Assembly (NCBI GenBank): GCA_013400975.1
Contig: WBMZ01010317.1
Coordinates: forward strand, 124,001-188,000
DNA from: Atrichornis clamosus
Taxonomy: Eukaryota; Chordata; Aves; Passeriformes; Menuridae
Reading direction: 5' to 3'
DNA: 64,000 nucleotides
Part shown: in pieces, positions 36,833 through 48,878 of the stretch
Position numbering within the stretch: the first letter of the stretch is position 1
Layout: each line of letters starts with the position of its first letter
Program-made: the position numbers and the translations under genes
Notes under the pieces: model-generated
The model's input: the letters and a program-made list of their open reading frames with translations, nothing else
Database searches by the model: none
Told to the model about the DNA's origin: nothing

Positions 36833-39800
36833 GATGCAGTCCTTCAAGCAGGTGAATTTCCCATGTCTTAATTTTGCCTCAATACTTTACTAAGTGGAGT
36901 TAAGTGCTTTGCCAACCCCTTTCATACAGTGGTTGGGACTGCTTCTCTAGTGCAACGTGATAAGTGTACCTGGCAGGTATTGGATGCTACCTGAAGGCTC
37001 AGCATGCTTCTGTTGAAGTAGTAATTTGTCAGTGTTTGAACATACCATGGTCATGTAATTTCATTGCCAGCTTTTTTGCTCGACTGCCCAGTGCAGGTAA
37101 TAAACAAAACACACTTCACAAAATTTAATCAGGTCATTTGGGAATGAGCAGAAGTGAACATGACCTTATCCAAACCCTGGCCCAGTGTGTCCCACTGCCT
37201 CCATGCTGTCTTTGGAAGGTAGATGTTCCTCACAGGGGCCCAAATTTGGGTCTCTGTGTCCACTAGACTTCTGTGTCCATTAGAACAGGACAGAGTAAGC
37301 ACAAAGTCCTGTTTGCATGGGAATCCCCTATTCTTTCCAATCTTGTAGGCTTCCTTCTGATTTGTGTCCTCCTGAAGCTGATTTAGGACAATAAAACTTG
37401 TGTTATTCCTTGGTACCATGAGCATAGGCAAATAGTGTGACAGAGTAGCATCATGGAAGCATATTTTACTGATGCACTTGTAATTGCATTTATCTCTATA
37501 CTCATTTTATTACTTGTTTTGTCATCCCTGGATGGAAGATATTAAAGATATATGGAGAAAGCATAGCTATTCCCATTGTGTTAATGAAGACTATTGAAGG
37601 TAAACCTTAACATCTGTAATGTGTCTCCATCACTTGCTTTTCCCTTTACAAACAAAAAACCACAGTTGCACGCACTGTAATATGTGCTCTGCAAGCTGCA
37701 GAATGGGACCTGCTCTACCAGAAGCCCTGTAGCAGATTCATTTTACCTCATTCTCTTTACCATTTTGGTCAGCTATGTAACGTGCTAAAAGATTGATTAA
37801 CATGGCTGAATAGTTCTGTTGTTCTCCCTGAATTTTTCCCTCTTTCATGATGTAATGCCTCATGCTAATAAACTTCTGAACTAGCTTTGAAACCCTGCCA
37901 AGAACTCTTCTGTTTCATGATTAGTAAGTCTATTTTGGCAGGCATACAGTGTCATGCAGTATTGCATTTAGACCGGATTTATTCAGATTTCCTTGTGATG
38001 GTGTACAACTCCTTGAGAAAATTTTTTGCTCATTTTGCTACATGCTGAGAGAGACACACAAACCTGTATCCGTGTTTTTGGTTACTGAAATTGCTAAGTG
38101 ATTCCAACTATTACAACCAGAAATTCTTCTGAGGTCCAGAGAAAGTCCTGACGGGATCTACCAAGGGAAGTTGCCTCAAACTGCCATCTGAAAACCATGT
38201 TATGTTGGCAGATGGTGAAAATAAGGATTTGCTGAATAAGACCCCCTAGGTTCACATGAAAATCTTCTTACTCTGCTTCCTGTCCGCCTATGCTCTACAC
38301 ACCATGGCAACCTGGCTTGGGACATCAGTTAGCATCTGTGCAGCTGAACAGCACAGGTTGTGAAGAATTAAAGCAGCTTGATGTCATACTAATTTTTACT
38401 TCTTTTCTGAACTGGCACTTCAGTAAGTACTGCCCACTTCTTCCTTCAGGCTGCAAATCAGACCATGGAAGTTCTGTTAGCTAAGAAAAAGGCATGTGGT
38501 ACACAGCAGTTGAAACTCATTTTGCAAAGTTATCTGAGACAGAATTCATCCTGAATTGGTAGCTAATATCCAATTGATATTTAATATTCAGAAGGTGCAA
38601 CTTTATCTTATAATAATTCACTTGCTCCTGTCATTTTCTTTCTGTGATGTGCTTGCAGAGTATTTAACAAATATTTCTGTTCCTTCTTCAAGTGGATTTT
38701 TCTTTACGTGTCAGCACATGTGTGTGCTTGATAAAAAGAAAACTAAAAAGAAATAGGAAGTCTGGTGTGTCCAAACACAAAAGTGAGATAATCTTTTGTA
38801 AAATGAAAATTTGTAAACTTTCAAAAACACAAGGGGTACAAGTAGTTTGAATCACAGTCTGTCTCCTCATTGACAAAACTGTGAGAAGATTGTTACCCTC
38901 ACAAGAATGCAGCAATCTAAAACCTGGAGTGTAGTTCAAAACCAGTTCACTGAGTTAGTTGATCCTGTTCTTGAGAGAAAAGCTTTCCAGAGGTATTCTT
39001 TTCAGAAGCTGTATATACAAGAAGGCATTTCAGATTGCTCTTGACAATAGAAGATAGAAAATTTGTGGTGCTTCCTGTTTCCTAAGAATACCTTTTGGTT
39101 TTGTTTGTTCTTTGCTACTGTCCTAGAAGAACCGCTAGGTGTTGCCATGTCCAGCACTGCTCTTCACAGCATAAATGTTATGGCCTTTTCTTTTTTCATT
39201 CTGAGTAAGTTTCATTATTTAAATGCAGGTAAGTTAAATGTGTATTTTGGGTCCCATTTGATGTGACTGCTCTGTCAATAGTACTATGACAGGGAAGATA
39301 TGAGCTGCTTTGATATTAAATAAACACACTGTGAGCGTGTGAACAGCTTCCTTGCCTGTGTTGTGCTTTTGTGGCACAGTGAGTTAAAATTATCATCCAG
39401 TACTCCTCAGGTGTGCTGCACAGTCTCCACTGAGCACCTCTGCCCTTGTCTGCTTGTCCTAGTGAGGTGCACTTCATGTGGCTTTACAAAATAGATAAAG
39501 CTTTAATGATTGCTGTGATTTCAGTGAACTCTGATTTGGAGAAATTTGACAAGTTGTTTTTACGAACACTGTACACACTGGAGGATTCCATGAACTGTAG
39601 CTATATCCATTTTTAAAATAGACTTACAATTTGGGGATAATTTCTCCTGCATTAACTCAGACTTCGTAAAAACAAGAAAACAAAGATACACTTTGTTTTG
39701 TGATAGCTGAATCACTGCCTGGAGCAATTTTGCAAATAGGTTGTATTTTAATGATATGACCAAAAAAAGACAACTTTTAAAAAAATTTACTAATAGAAAG

Positions 39801-42797
39801 AATAATTTCCATGGGAGCCTGGGTAAGTGGAAGGAAAGTAGAACTGTAACTCTATTTATTAGTGGAAGTGTTTACTTATTTGAAGCTGCAAATTACTATG
39901 GCTTTATTATTTCTGTATTTTCTTGCTTTTATGAAAAGACAAGGAGGACAGTGTGAAGTGAAAGTCTTAATATATTTTTTCCAAGCTCAAGAAGGTCAGT
40001 CACTGTTCTAATTGCCAGGTCTTCCTACACAGTGGATAAGGGACAACAGAAAACAATCTGAAGTATACAGGTATTAAGGACATATCTGTGTGCTCCTCTT
40101 ACCTGTGCCTACAGCACCATGTGGCATTTTTCTGTCCTTTTCAATATACATCCTTCCCATCATGACAATATAATAAAGGTCTCAGCTTCACCCTCCTTGC
40201 CATTTTTCTTTTTTTTTTAATATAGTATGTAAGCGGGAATTTCTTATAAACTACACTAGAGCATAAAATCTCAGTCTTGTGCCTAAGAAGTACAGAAACC
40301 AGAAAATATTTCAAGAACTTTATGAGAAGGCTTGCTTCAGACATAATTTTAACAGAAGTTTTCTGTGTCCTAACATTTGGCACATTGCAAACTACTATAC
40401 CTCTTTTATCTTAGCAGAGAGAGTGTCTAAGTCAGATAGCTGAAGGTCTAGTGAATAAAATCAAAACCATGTGGGTTCTTCAGACTTTATAAAAATCATT
40501 TACTAAATGTTACCAGGCCTACAAACCAAAATTGATAGTCTAAAAGAGTCATACTGAATAGGACACAAGAAACAAAATGTGCATCAGATGACCACAGAGG
40601 TATTAGCCATTTTCAGCATGAATAGTTAAAAAGGAGGGAACTGTAAATGGGCTTTTCACAGTGTAGAGTTTTCAGGCTCAGCTGTATTGAGAACAAGAGC
40701 TACTGCCTGAGCCCTGGTTGCCTGTGGAGTCCTGTCCTGCAGAACCAGGCTTAGAGAAATCAGTAACAGATAAGTGTGTGCACAGCATCTTCAGCTCCTG
40801 CAAAATGATTTAGTTTTGCTTAATTCAGCCAGACTAATTTTTAGCTAGTCTAAATCACATTAAGATTACTGACTTTGTCAGAGCCCTCTTCTTGTCCATA
40901 TCATGTAGAAAAACATTTTTTTGTCCCCCCTTCTTTCAGCTGTTTTGAAGTCAGCTCTGCATTCATCACTCTCATTTACTTCCTGCTCGTCCCTTGATAC
41001 AAAGTGGGGAGACGTGACTGGTGCCTTGGCCTCACCCTATCCAATGCTCTCAGAGAGCCTGCAGCTGGAGTGACATGGCCTAGAGAGGGAGCGAAGGATG
41101 TCAGCTGTTACCGTACTTTTCTTCAGACTGACGCTGAAGTCGACTTTTGCAATTTGGAGCATGAGAAGATGTATTTTGCTAGCAAAGACATAATAGGTAG
41201 TTAAAGAGTATTTGGAAAGCAGATATTTTCTGTATTCCCCACATCAGGTTTATTTAATATGCAGACTAATTGAGAGCATCATCTGATATCAGCTCCAGGG
41301 AAAAGTATTTCCTTTGTTTAAAAATAGGTCGGTAGGAAACCTGACATTTCCTTGGCTGATTGCTGTGCTTGCAAGTCCAAACCAGAATGTCACCTGGAAA
41401 TGAGAAATAAAAAAGTGTCAAAGGGACTGGAAGACCTTATTATGCTAAACCTATTTACTGCCCTTTTTTTTGCCCCTAAGAACTAATGACTCTCAAGCAT
41501 TGCAGCCAAAGTTTTATAAGCATCTGAATAATTTCTCATGTAATCCAGAGCAGAGCGGGGAAGTGGTTGTTTAGACAGGATGGTTTCTTACTGGTGGGGA
41601 AGATCCTGCTTTGATGGCAACTTCAGATGTGTTGGAGCAGACACTCCTATTGTCTCTTGAGTTGAAAAAATCATTGGAAAGCAGCTCATTCTTCTCTTCC
41701 TGTTTTCATTCCCTTCATCCAACTGCACCAGTGAGAAACCCTGTGATAACATGAATGAGTAATTTCTTATATTGCTTAATATTTGTTTTGAAATTCTGAC
41801 ACAGATTTGAGCACTTGGCTTCTCCTTCTTCCATGATGACTTGGTTTTAAAACCAATTGTTGAATTGTTGAACACTTGGTTTAAGGAGTTACAAGAGGTA
41901 CCTGCTCTGATCAAGCAGAAACACGATTCTGTGTGTTTGAGGGTAGAGTGAGTCTCTGGAATGGCTCAAGGATTTTTTGTGTGAGGTGCAATCATTCTCT
42001 GTCTTGAGTTTCAAAAATATTTTTGGTCCTCAGGCACACAAAGGGGCAGTGTCTGTGCATAGAAACCGTCAGGGAACTTGTACCCTGTCACTTAGTCTCA
42101 GCCAGGGAAACCATCTAAGGTGGAGAGACGGGAACATGAGGAAGAGAAAATTTCAGAGGCCCTATCAAGTAGGATCTTTCCCAGTGTGCATGCTCCAGCT
42201 CAGGGCATTAGAAAGGAGCATTGCAAAATCCCATTGCCTGCACACATGAATATCACAGGGTGAAACAATGTTTTAACCATTGTTTTTGGCATGTAAAAAG
42301 ACAAACTCCTCCTCACTTCTTGTAGAAGAAAAGAACATTGCTCATTTGTGTGGTTTTTTTCTTTTCCCACTCTGTAACAGTCAGTGAAAATATAAAGACA
42401 TCAAGAATGAATAAAAAAACAAAAAAAGCAAAAGACATGAGCCATATTCTTAATTCCCAGTGACAATGTGTGACTTTTACTTTGGGAGTCACACTTGTCT
42501 CTACAGAGAGATTCCAAGGGTCCAAATCACCCCTGCTCCACTTTTCAGTAGGCCTTTCTGCCTGTAAGTTGTGGTGACTTATCCTCCTGTGTCTCCACAG
42601 GATCTCACTGTTACTGCCTTAGGAAAAACTAGCACTAGTTCCTTGATGGCAAACCTTCCCCTGGCGTGTGTATGGCATGTATGGCGTGGTGAGCAGCAGG
42701 GCTGGGCAGAGGCAGGCCATGCTTGAGCTGTCAGGTTGGTGAGGTTTTTCCTCATGGACCTATCCAATCTTGAATGCAATGTACCAGGCAGGGCCAC
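36833..42797. other. unique DNA; one weak exon-like segment
   Basis: 36833-36837 is the right copy of the LTR target-site duplication. Beyond it no repeat family is recognised. 39127-39228 is marked separately as exon-like. Other frames (for example 41588-41914 minus and 41977-42249 plus) lack motifs and splice-site support. Confidence 0.5.
39127..39228 (+). other. exon-like segment with two in-frame donors, tentative
   Basis: A long T-rich tract ending CTACTGTCCTAG precedes the segment, and two donors follow: A|GTAAGT at 39205 and CAG|GTAAGT at 39229. Lengths to the two donors are 78 and 102 nt, both multiples of three. Only one frame stays open through to the second donor (EPLGVAMSSTALHSINVMAF within it); the others meet stops. 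No protein family is recognised. It could be a rare exon, a noncoding-RNA exon or coincidence. Confidence 0.22.
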
Positions 42798-42992
42798 CTG
42801 TTTGCTGTCTCTTCCAAAATGAATCTTGGGAGGAACCAGCAAGCAGAGGTGCTTGTTTGTCAGGCTGATAGGGATCACGGTGTGAAAGGGCACCCCAATC
42901 ATGCGTGGGTTGAGGCACAAATTCATGAAAAAGAAGTTCCCTGAGGACGGGTTAATGCACAGTAACTGTGTCGGGTTCGGGAGGCCTGTGAA
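42798..42992 (-). other. candidate coding exon, 65 codons, unrecognised protein
   Basis: On the minus strand a strong acceptor (CTCTTGTCTTTTTTAG, with a frame stop inside it) is followed by exactly 65 open codons and a CAG|GTGGCC donor. The length is 195 nt, a multiple of three. Third codon positions are about 69% G/C by my count, clearly above the surrounding AT-rich DNA, and several CpGs survive. The peptide begins FTGLPNPTQLLCINPSSGNF and ends PPKIHFGRDSKQ. The middle alternates hydrophobic and polar residues as in beta-strands. I do not recognise the family; an Ig-like or ASH-like beta-sandwich is a guess. No partner exon was found nearby, so it could be an isolated exon in a very long gene, an exon remnant, or chance. 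Confidence 0.35.
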
Positions 42993-45821
42993 CTAAAAAA
43001 GACAAGAGGCTGCAAGGAGGGCACTAGAGGGAAGAGTCGGAGATGCCTGTCTTCCATAGCTGGAAGTGCTCATGTGGCCAGAGTGCTTATGGTCACAGGA
43101 AGGAGAGACCTTCGGTCCAGTCCAGAAGAGCTGTTCTTATTTATATTTATGCAAAAGTACACAACTTATTTTGAAATAACAAGCCATTAAAAAGAGTGGA
43201 GTGTTGAGTAATGTCCTAGGAATATTTTTGAAGATGACAAAAATAACAGGGCATCTTGATTTCTTGATTTTTTAAAAAATAGCATTATTTGCTCACTCAT
43301 CTTAAATGTTTCTAATATGTTCGTGCATATTCAAGGATATTGACATTTCTGGGAACACCAAGGGTATTCATCACGAAAGGGTGACTTGCCCCTTTTTCAT
43401 GGGGAAACATTTAACTCAGAATTTTTGTATGGCCTCTTAGTGTAAGTCATACATTACTTTTTAAGAACTCTGTGAGGTGGAAGGAAATTACATCACTTAG
43501 GTGGATTGGTTTCCAGAGACAGCCTCTGTCTTGCAACGAGTCTTCCCTAGTTTTAGTACTTGTGACTCACAGTGGAGGGTGATTCTAATTGTTAGTGCCA
43601 ATGTTTTCATGAGAGCCCACTAATTCAGCATGGCTCCGTGTTCGGGTCCTCAGATGAGAATGTAATTGGAAACTTCCTCTAATTAAGTCCCACTGGCTTC
43701 AGTGGGTGTTAAGAGCCCCACTACATAAACATCCTTTGTGAATCTCACTGGCTGTTCTTTCGCATTTTAGTGAGTATCTTCATTTGTGCACTGTGTTCTG
43801 CCCTGAAGACAAACACAGGTGTCTAAAGGATTTTATTTGCCCTCACACATGCCTCTGCTATAGAAACTATCCTCAGAGGATCCCCATAGTCTTAGCTCAC
43901 CAAAAATTGATTTAGGTGAGTTCTTTGGCAGGGCACTGGTAGTCCAGCACAATGTTTTCTTGGCGCATGAAGCAATGAGTAACTCAGCTAGTCTTGGCAT
44001 CATCTACAAAAGTGGCACAGCTCTCACATGACAGACCAGCGTGTTTAAAAACAGGAAGGTCAACTTCCGTTTTTAAATCATGGGGTGCTGTGTAAACACT
44101 GGCATATATGAGCTTGTCATATCTAGCCATGATCAGTGCAGTTAAATAATGTGACTGGCATAATGTCATGAGCTGATAAATAATCTGAAACACATTTTAC
44201 CATGGTCGTCCTCTTTATATTGACTCCCATTAACCCAGCACATATAAAGAGAACCATGATATAAAATGCTTTTTTTTGTTGTTGTGACAAAACAAAACTC
44301 AAGTTCTGGATTGTTTGCTGGCTAAATGAAGAGAAATCAGAGAACAGATAATAACTCCTGGTTATGGTTTGGTTTGGGGGTTTCCTGCCAGTTAGGAAGA
44401 GAGCTTTTTCTTGAGCATACCCTCTATAAAAACAACTGACCACTGGCAATCTTGTGCTATCTGTGTGCCCTGCACTGGTTTGATTGACCTACTGACAGTA
44501 GTGATTTAATTACTCGGACAGTTACAGAATCCAGGTGCATGTTGTTGCAAATAGTGTGTTTATGCAATTAATTTCTTTTATAATGATCTCTGTAAAACAA
44601 ACTAGTAGAGAAACTGTCATCAATAGCTGTACACACCGATTAGGCTCCTGCTGATGAAGAACCATCTCTATTCCCTAGCCCACAGAAAGAACAGAAGATG
44701 AAACGATCATGTTAGTTGACCATTAATACAGATACTGAAATTTGAGTTTTATGTGTACCCACACTATTTAACCACTGTCATCAACAAAAATGGAATTTTG
44801 TATGATTTTTTTCTCTTCTGCCTTATATAATTATGTCAATGAAATTTTGACTCTTAAAATTACCTCAAAAAAAGTAGCATATTAATACAAAAATACAATA
44901 ATAAAATTTATTTTAGTTTCATTTTCTCAAAAGTGAACCTTTTTGGTGGAAAACATGATCTGTGTATTATTTTTAAAAACTAAATTATGAGAAGAAAAAG
45001 GAGTGAAAACTAAAGGAGTAAAGGAGACATCAATCTCTTATAAGAGACTAAACTGAAGCTGAAAGTGAGCTGAGAGAGTAATATATATTAGGTTCTTCAT
45101 AAATTCTGAGTAAAATGTTAAGATAAAGAAAAATAATTGCCACAAAAGATTTGAGATTTGCTTGCTGCTGAATTACATAATTTTTATAGGTTCAAAACTG
45201 GTTTTCAGTGGATTCAGATGTCCTAAACCAGAATAATGAAATGGTGAATTGCAACAGTGCCCTGTCATCTGAGGGAAGACTTCCACAAACCTCCAGGGTC
45301 TGATTTGAACACTCTTTGAAGGAAATGGTTGGGGTGCTCCCTAGTTTGAGACATTAGTTTGAGGCCTTGACACATTCTATTCTTCATGGGAATTTTGCCA
45401 TTGACTTTGCTGAGAAGCACACATCTCATGGTTGTGACATTTGGTAAGAAGAAATATGATTCATCTCTTAAATCTCTAATGGCTGATTGGTTTTTTTTGG
45501 ATCAGACTGCTGAAATGCCTCAAGTGAGCATGTGCTTTGATGTTCACCTGGACTAGGGTCTCCACTACTCATCTGGAAAACCTCTACTGCAGTCTGCTGG
45601 CTCTGGTCAACAACAACTCTTTTTAGTCCTTGAGAAGGTTGGTACACTTTCATTTTATGCTCACAGAGTCTCAGAAAAAACCCAACAAACATTACTGCAT
45701 ACTTCAGCTAATTCCTAGAAAAACAATAAGAAATAATAATAGAAGATGCAGATATAGAAATAAAAGAAGAAAAGTTTTCAACCCTGTTTCAAACACTGAT
45801 TAATTTAAATGACTTTTCATA
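42993..45821. other. unique DNA, no gene seen
   Basis: No repeat family, RNA gene or further minus-strand exon that could pair with 42798-42992 was identified. Confidence 0.5.
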
Positions 45822-46250
45822 AAATAATAGAATGATTTGGGTTGGAAGAGACCTTAGAGATCACCTAGTTCCAACCCAACTGCCCTGGCCAGGGACACCT
45901 TTCACTAGACCAAGTTGCTCAGAGTCCCACCCAGCCTGGCTTTGAACACTTCCAGGGATAGAGCATCCACCACTTCTCTGGGCAATCTGTGCCTTATCCC
46001 CCTTATAGCCAAGAATTTGTTCCTAATATCTGATATAAACCTGCCCTCTTTCTGTTTAAAGCCGTGTCTTCTTGTCCTACCTCTGCATGCTCTTGTAAAA
46101 ACGTCCCTCTCCATCTTTCTCTGAGCCCCCTTTACATCCTGGAAGAGTCTCTAAGGCTCTCCAGAGCCTTCTCTTCTCCAGGCCGAACAGCCCCAACTCT
46201 CCCAGCCTGTCTTCATAGGAAAGGTGTTCCTGTTCTCAGATCATCTTTCT
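45822..46250 (-). mobile_element. CR1 3' UTR segment
   Basis: It begins with AATAGAATGATTTGGGTTGG, the complement of the CR1 3' end, and continues through GAGACCTTAGAGATCACC, CTTCCAGGGATAGAGCATCC, TCTCTGGGCAATCTGTGCC and CCAGCCTGTCTTCATAGG, all standard CR1 tail words in the right order. Confidence 0.93.
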
Positions 46251-46659
46251 CTATGCCCATGCAGAAACTATATTAATTGTTCCTGTCTTATTGAGTTGAA
46301 ACTTCTGCTAATGGCTGTAGTCTCCTTGTCTTCTGGTTTGCCCTTCTCCCTAGATTTAGGATGAATGTTACCTAAACCCAACAAAAACATCTATGTGCCA
46401 TCAACTCTTCTCATACTAAAGACAAAATGTAGCACTGTGCTAACTACTAGGAAAATTACTAAGAAAATTAGTTTAATTCCAGCTGACAGCATGTCTTGGG
46501 GAACCTTCAGAGCTTGCTGCCTAAGACTTCATCAAATCCAGCTGCTCATGCTAAACAATTAAATTTAAGGAAACAACATACTAAGTCACATGTTGTAACA
46601 CATTCTATTTAGAACTTATTTATGCTAAACAACTAATATCTCTTAACATTTCTTATCAT
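46251..46659. other. non-CR1 insert within the CR1
   Basis: About 409 bp of AT-rich sequence with no similarity I recognise replaces roughly 65 bp expected between the two CR1 segments. No TG/CA ends, poly-A tail or clear duplication were seen at its borders. It could be an indel with filler, or an unrecognised element. Confidence 0.5.
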
Positions 46660-46975
46660 GAAGACCCCAGAGCTGGATGCAGCATTCTAGGTGGGGTCTG
46701 ACAGAAGCAGAGAAGAGGGGCAGAATCACTTCCCTTGACCTGCTGGCCATGCTACCTGTTATGCACCCCGGACCATAACTATCTTCCTGGGCTGCCAGCA
46801 GACATGACTCAGGTTGAGTTTCTCATCTGCCAACAGTCCCAAGTCCTTCTCCTCAGGGCGGCTCTCCATTCATTCTCCACCCACACTGTACTGGTGTTTG
46901 GGATTGCCCTGACACACGGAGAGGACCTTGCACTCTGCTGTGTTGAATTTTATGACATTCACACAGGCTTGTCTC

Positions 46976-47278
46976 TCAAGGGCTGTGTCCTGGTTTCTCT
47001 GGATGGCATCCTTTCCCTCCAAAGTGTTGACTGCACAGCTTGGTGTTATTGGCAAACTTTTCAAGGATGTGCTCAATCCCACTGACCATGTCTCCAGCAG
47101 ACATGTTAAACAGTGCTGGTCCCAAAACTGGCCCCTGGGGGACACCATTCATCACTGCTCTCCACTTGAACATCAAGCCATTGACTGCAACTCTGTGAGC
47201 AGTCCATCCTTCAAATCCATGTCTTTTCAAATTAGAGACAAGGATATCATGTGGGGCAGTGTCCAGTGCTTTGCACAA
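46976..47278 (-). pseudogene. CR1 ORF2 reverse-transcriptase remnant
   Basis: The minus-strand translation contains RT blocks in order: DTAPHDILVSNLKRHGFEGW, then GVPQGPVLGPALFN (the conserved GVPQGS motif), then GIEHILEKFANNTKLC. The catalytic block reads FANNTKL where active CR1 RT has FADDTKL, so both Asp residues are Asn. Between WTAHR and VAVNG about 15 residues normally present are missing, so the frame is internally deleted. It belongs to the CR1 at 45.8-51.2 kb and is non-functional. Confidence 0.9.
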
Positions 47279-47353
47279 GTCCAGTAGGTGATGTTATGAG
47301 CTCTTCTCTTATCCGCCAATCCTCCATCATTGAAGGTCACCAAATTCATCATG

Positions 47354-47358
47354 AACAA
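47354..47358 (+). repeat. target-site duplication, left copy
   Basis: AACAA borders the left end of the ERV; GACAA (49425-49429) borders the right end. 4 of 5 bases match, and the CR1 sequence reads continuously when the ERV plus one copy is removed. Confidence 0.75.
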
Positions 47359-47944
47359 TATCACGTCTGAACTCCAGCCATCAATCAAGCTCCATGCAGC
47401 CACTCACTTGCTCTCTCCCCACCAACAGAATCAGAAAAGGATCAGAAGGGTAAAGCCAGAAAACTTGTGGGTTGAGATAAAGACAGTTCAATAAACAAAG
47501 AAAAGTCGAGCACATAGCAAAGCATAACAAGAAATTCATTCAGTGCTTCCCATGGCAGGCAGGTGTTCTGCCACCTCCAGGAGAGCAGGGCCCTGTCACA
47601 TGTAATGGAGACTTGGGAGGACAAATGCCATCACTCTAAATGTTCTCCCCTTCCTCCATCTTCCTCCCACTTTATATACTGAGCATGATGGTATGTAATA
47701 TCCCTCTGGGCAGTTTGGGTCACCAGTCCGAGCTGTGTCCCCTCCAATGTCCCATGCAACACCAATTTCTCTGCCAGTGTGGCACTACAAAGAGCAGAAA
47801 AGGCCTCAGCTCTGTGTAAGCCCTGCTCAGCAATAATAAAAACATCTCTGTATTGTGAACCCTGTGTTCAGCATAAATCCAAAACACAGCCCCGTACCAG
47901 CCACTGTGAAGAAAGTTAACTCTACTCCAACTGAAACCGGCACG
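47359..47944 (-). repeat. 3' LTR of the nested ERV
   Basis: 586 bp, minus-strand sense. The sense start is at 47944 (GTGCCGGTTTCAG, the decayed form of TGTGCTGGTTTTG seen intact at 15615) and the end is at 47359. A TATA box TATATAAAG is the complement of 47670-47678. The ATTAAA expected near the 3' end reads ATTGAA. It is the same family as the fragment at 15455-15615. Confidence 0.85.
47670..47678 (-). promoter_or_regulatory. TATA box in the 3' LTR
   Basis: TATATAAAG on the minus strand, in the U3 part of the LTR. The 5' LTR has only a weaker TGTAAAAT-like sequence at the corresponding place. Confidence 0.55.
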
Positions 47945-48878
47945 TTCCACCCATTACTTCATACCATTTGCATCATGTGCAGGTTCCACACTATTCAATA
48001 CAACCTCATTAATGACCACCCACATTCCTATTCTTTGATATAATACACAGATATTGTTCCCTTAGTCTGTGGACGAGCCCTGAAAAATGTCCATAAAATG
48101 TCCACAAAATGTCTGTTGCATTAATTTAGTCCCTGACTTCGGGCTCCATCTGTTATGGTGTGCCCCCAGGACAGGAGAGGTGGTGTGTTGTGTGAACGTA
48201 CTGAGAACCAAAGCCAGCTCAGGTTGGGTCACTGCTGCACTGCAACTGCTTCTTTTAAGGCTTCTCCTCCATTGGTTTGGGTAGTTTCTGTTACTGTAGT
48301 TGCTGAAACATACAACTCAAATCATGGCTTTCAACAGTTTGAAGCTATTTCCATGGCATCTCCATCCCTGGTCCTTTTGGGCCAGGTTACTTGGTTTAAC
48401 ATTGCAATGAGCCCCTCCCCTTGTTCTCAGCCTGGCTAACAACGAGGGGTTCCTGCTGGAGTCCACCATCAGTATAGTCCACGCCGTAGTCCTCCGTGGG
48501 CTGCAGGTCTGTTCCATTGTGGGCTCATTCACATCACAGTCCCTTCAACTCAAGTTCACATTGGAGTTCTGGTCTGTCCAGGACAGCAGCACAGAAAGCA
48601 GCAGCACCATGCTGGCCACCATTGTTGTAATCAAAGTGTTCCCAGGCAAATTACAGGAGGGTGATAAACTGTAGAGCAGCAGCAAAAGCAGAAACTGGCC
48701 TCTAAAAAGCACTGGTCTCTAATATACAGCCAGGAAAGTGAGGCTCATGGCAAGAACAGGAGCCTGCTCATTTCTAGCTAAACAGTACTGGCAGCTGTAA
48801 GCTCAATCTAGTACATCCCTGTCAAATCTGCCATTATCTCAAACCCCTCAAGCCCCACACTGGGAACCAAAAGGCCTA
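47945..48878 (-). mobile_element. ERV internal region, no retroviral genes
   Basis: 934 bp between the two LTRs. Translations on the minus strand show no protease, RT, RNase H, integrase or capsid motif. The sequence is moderately GC-rich, and short frames on both strands are equally open. It is interpreted as the body of a non-autonomous element. Confidence 0.7.
48852..48869 (-). other. candidate primer-binding site
   Basis: On the minus strand an 18-nt stretch begins TGGTTCCC about 9 nt inside the 5' LTR, so its complement ends in CCA like a tRNA 3' end. I could not assign the tRNA. Confidence 0.35.
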
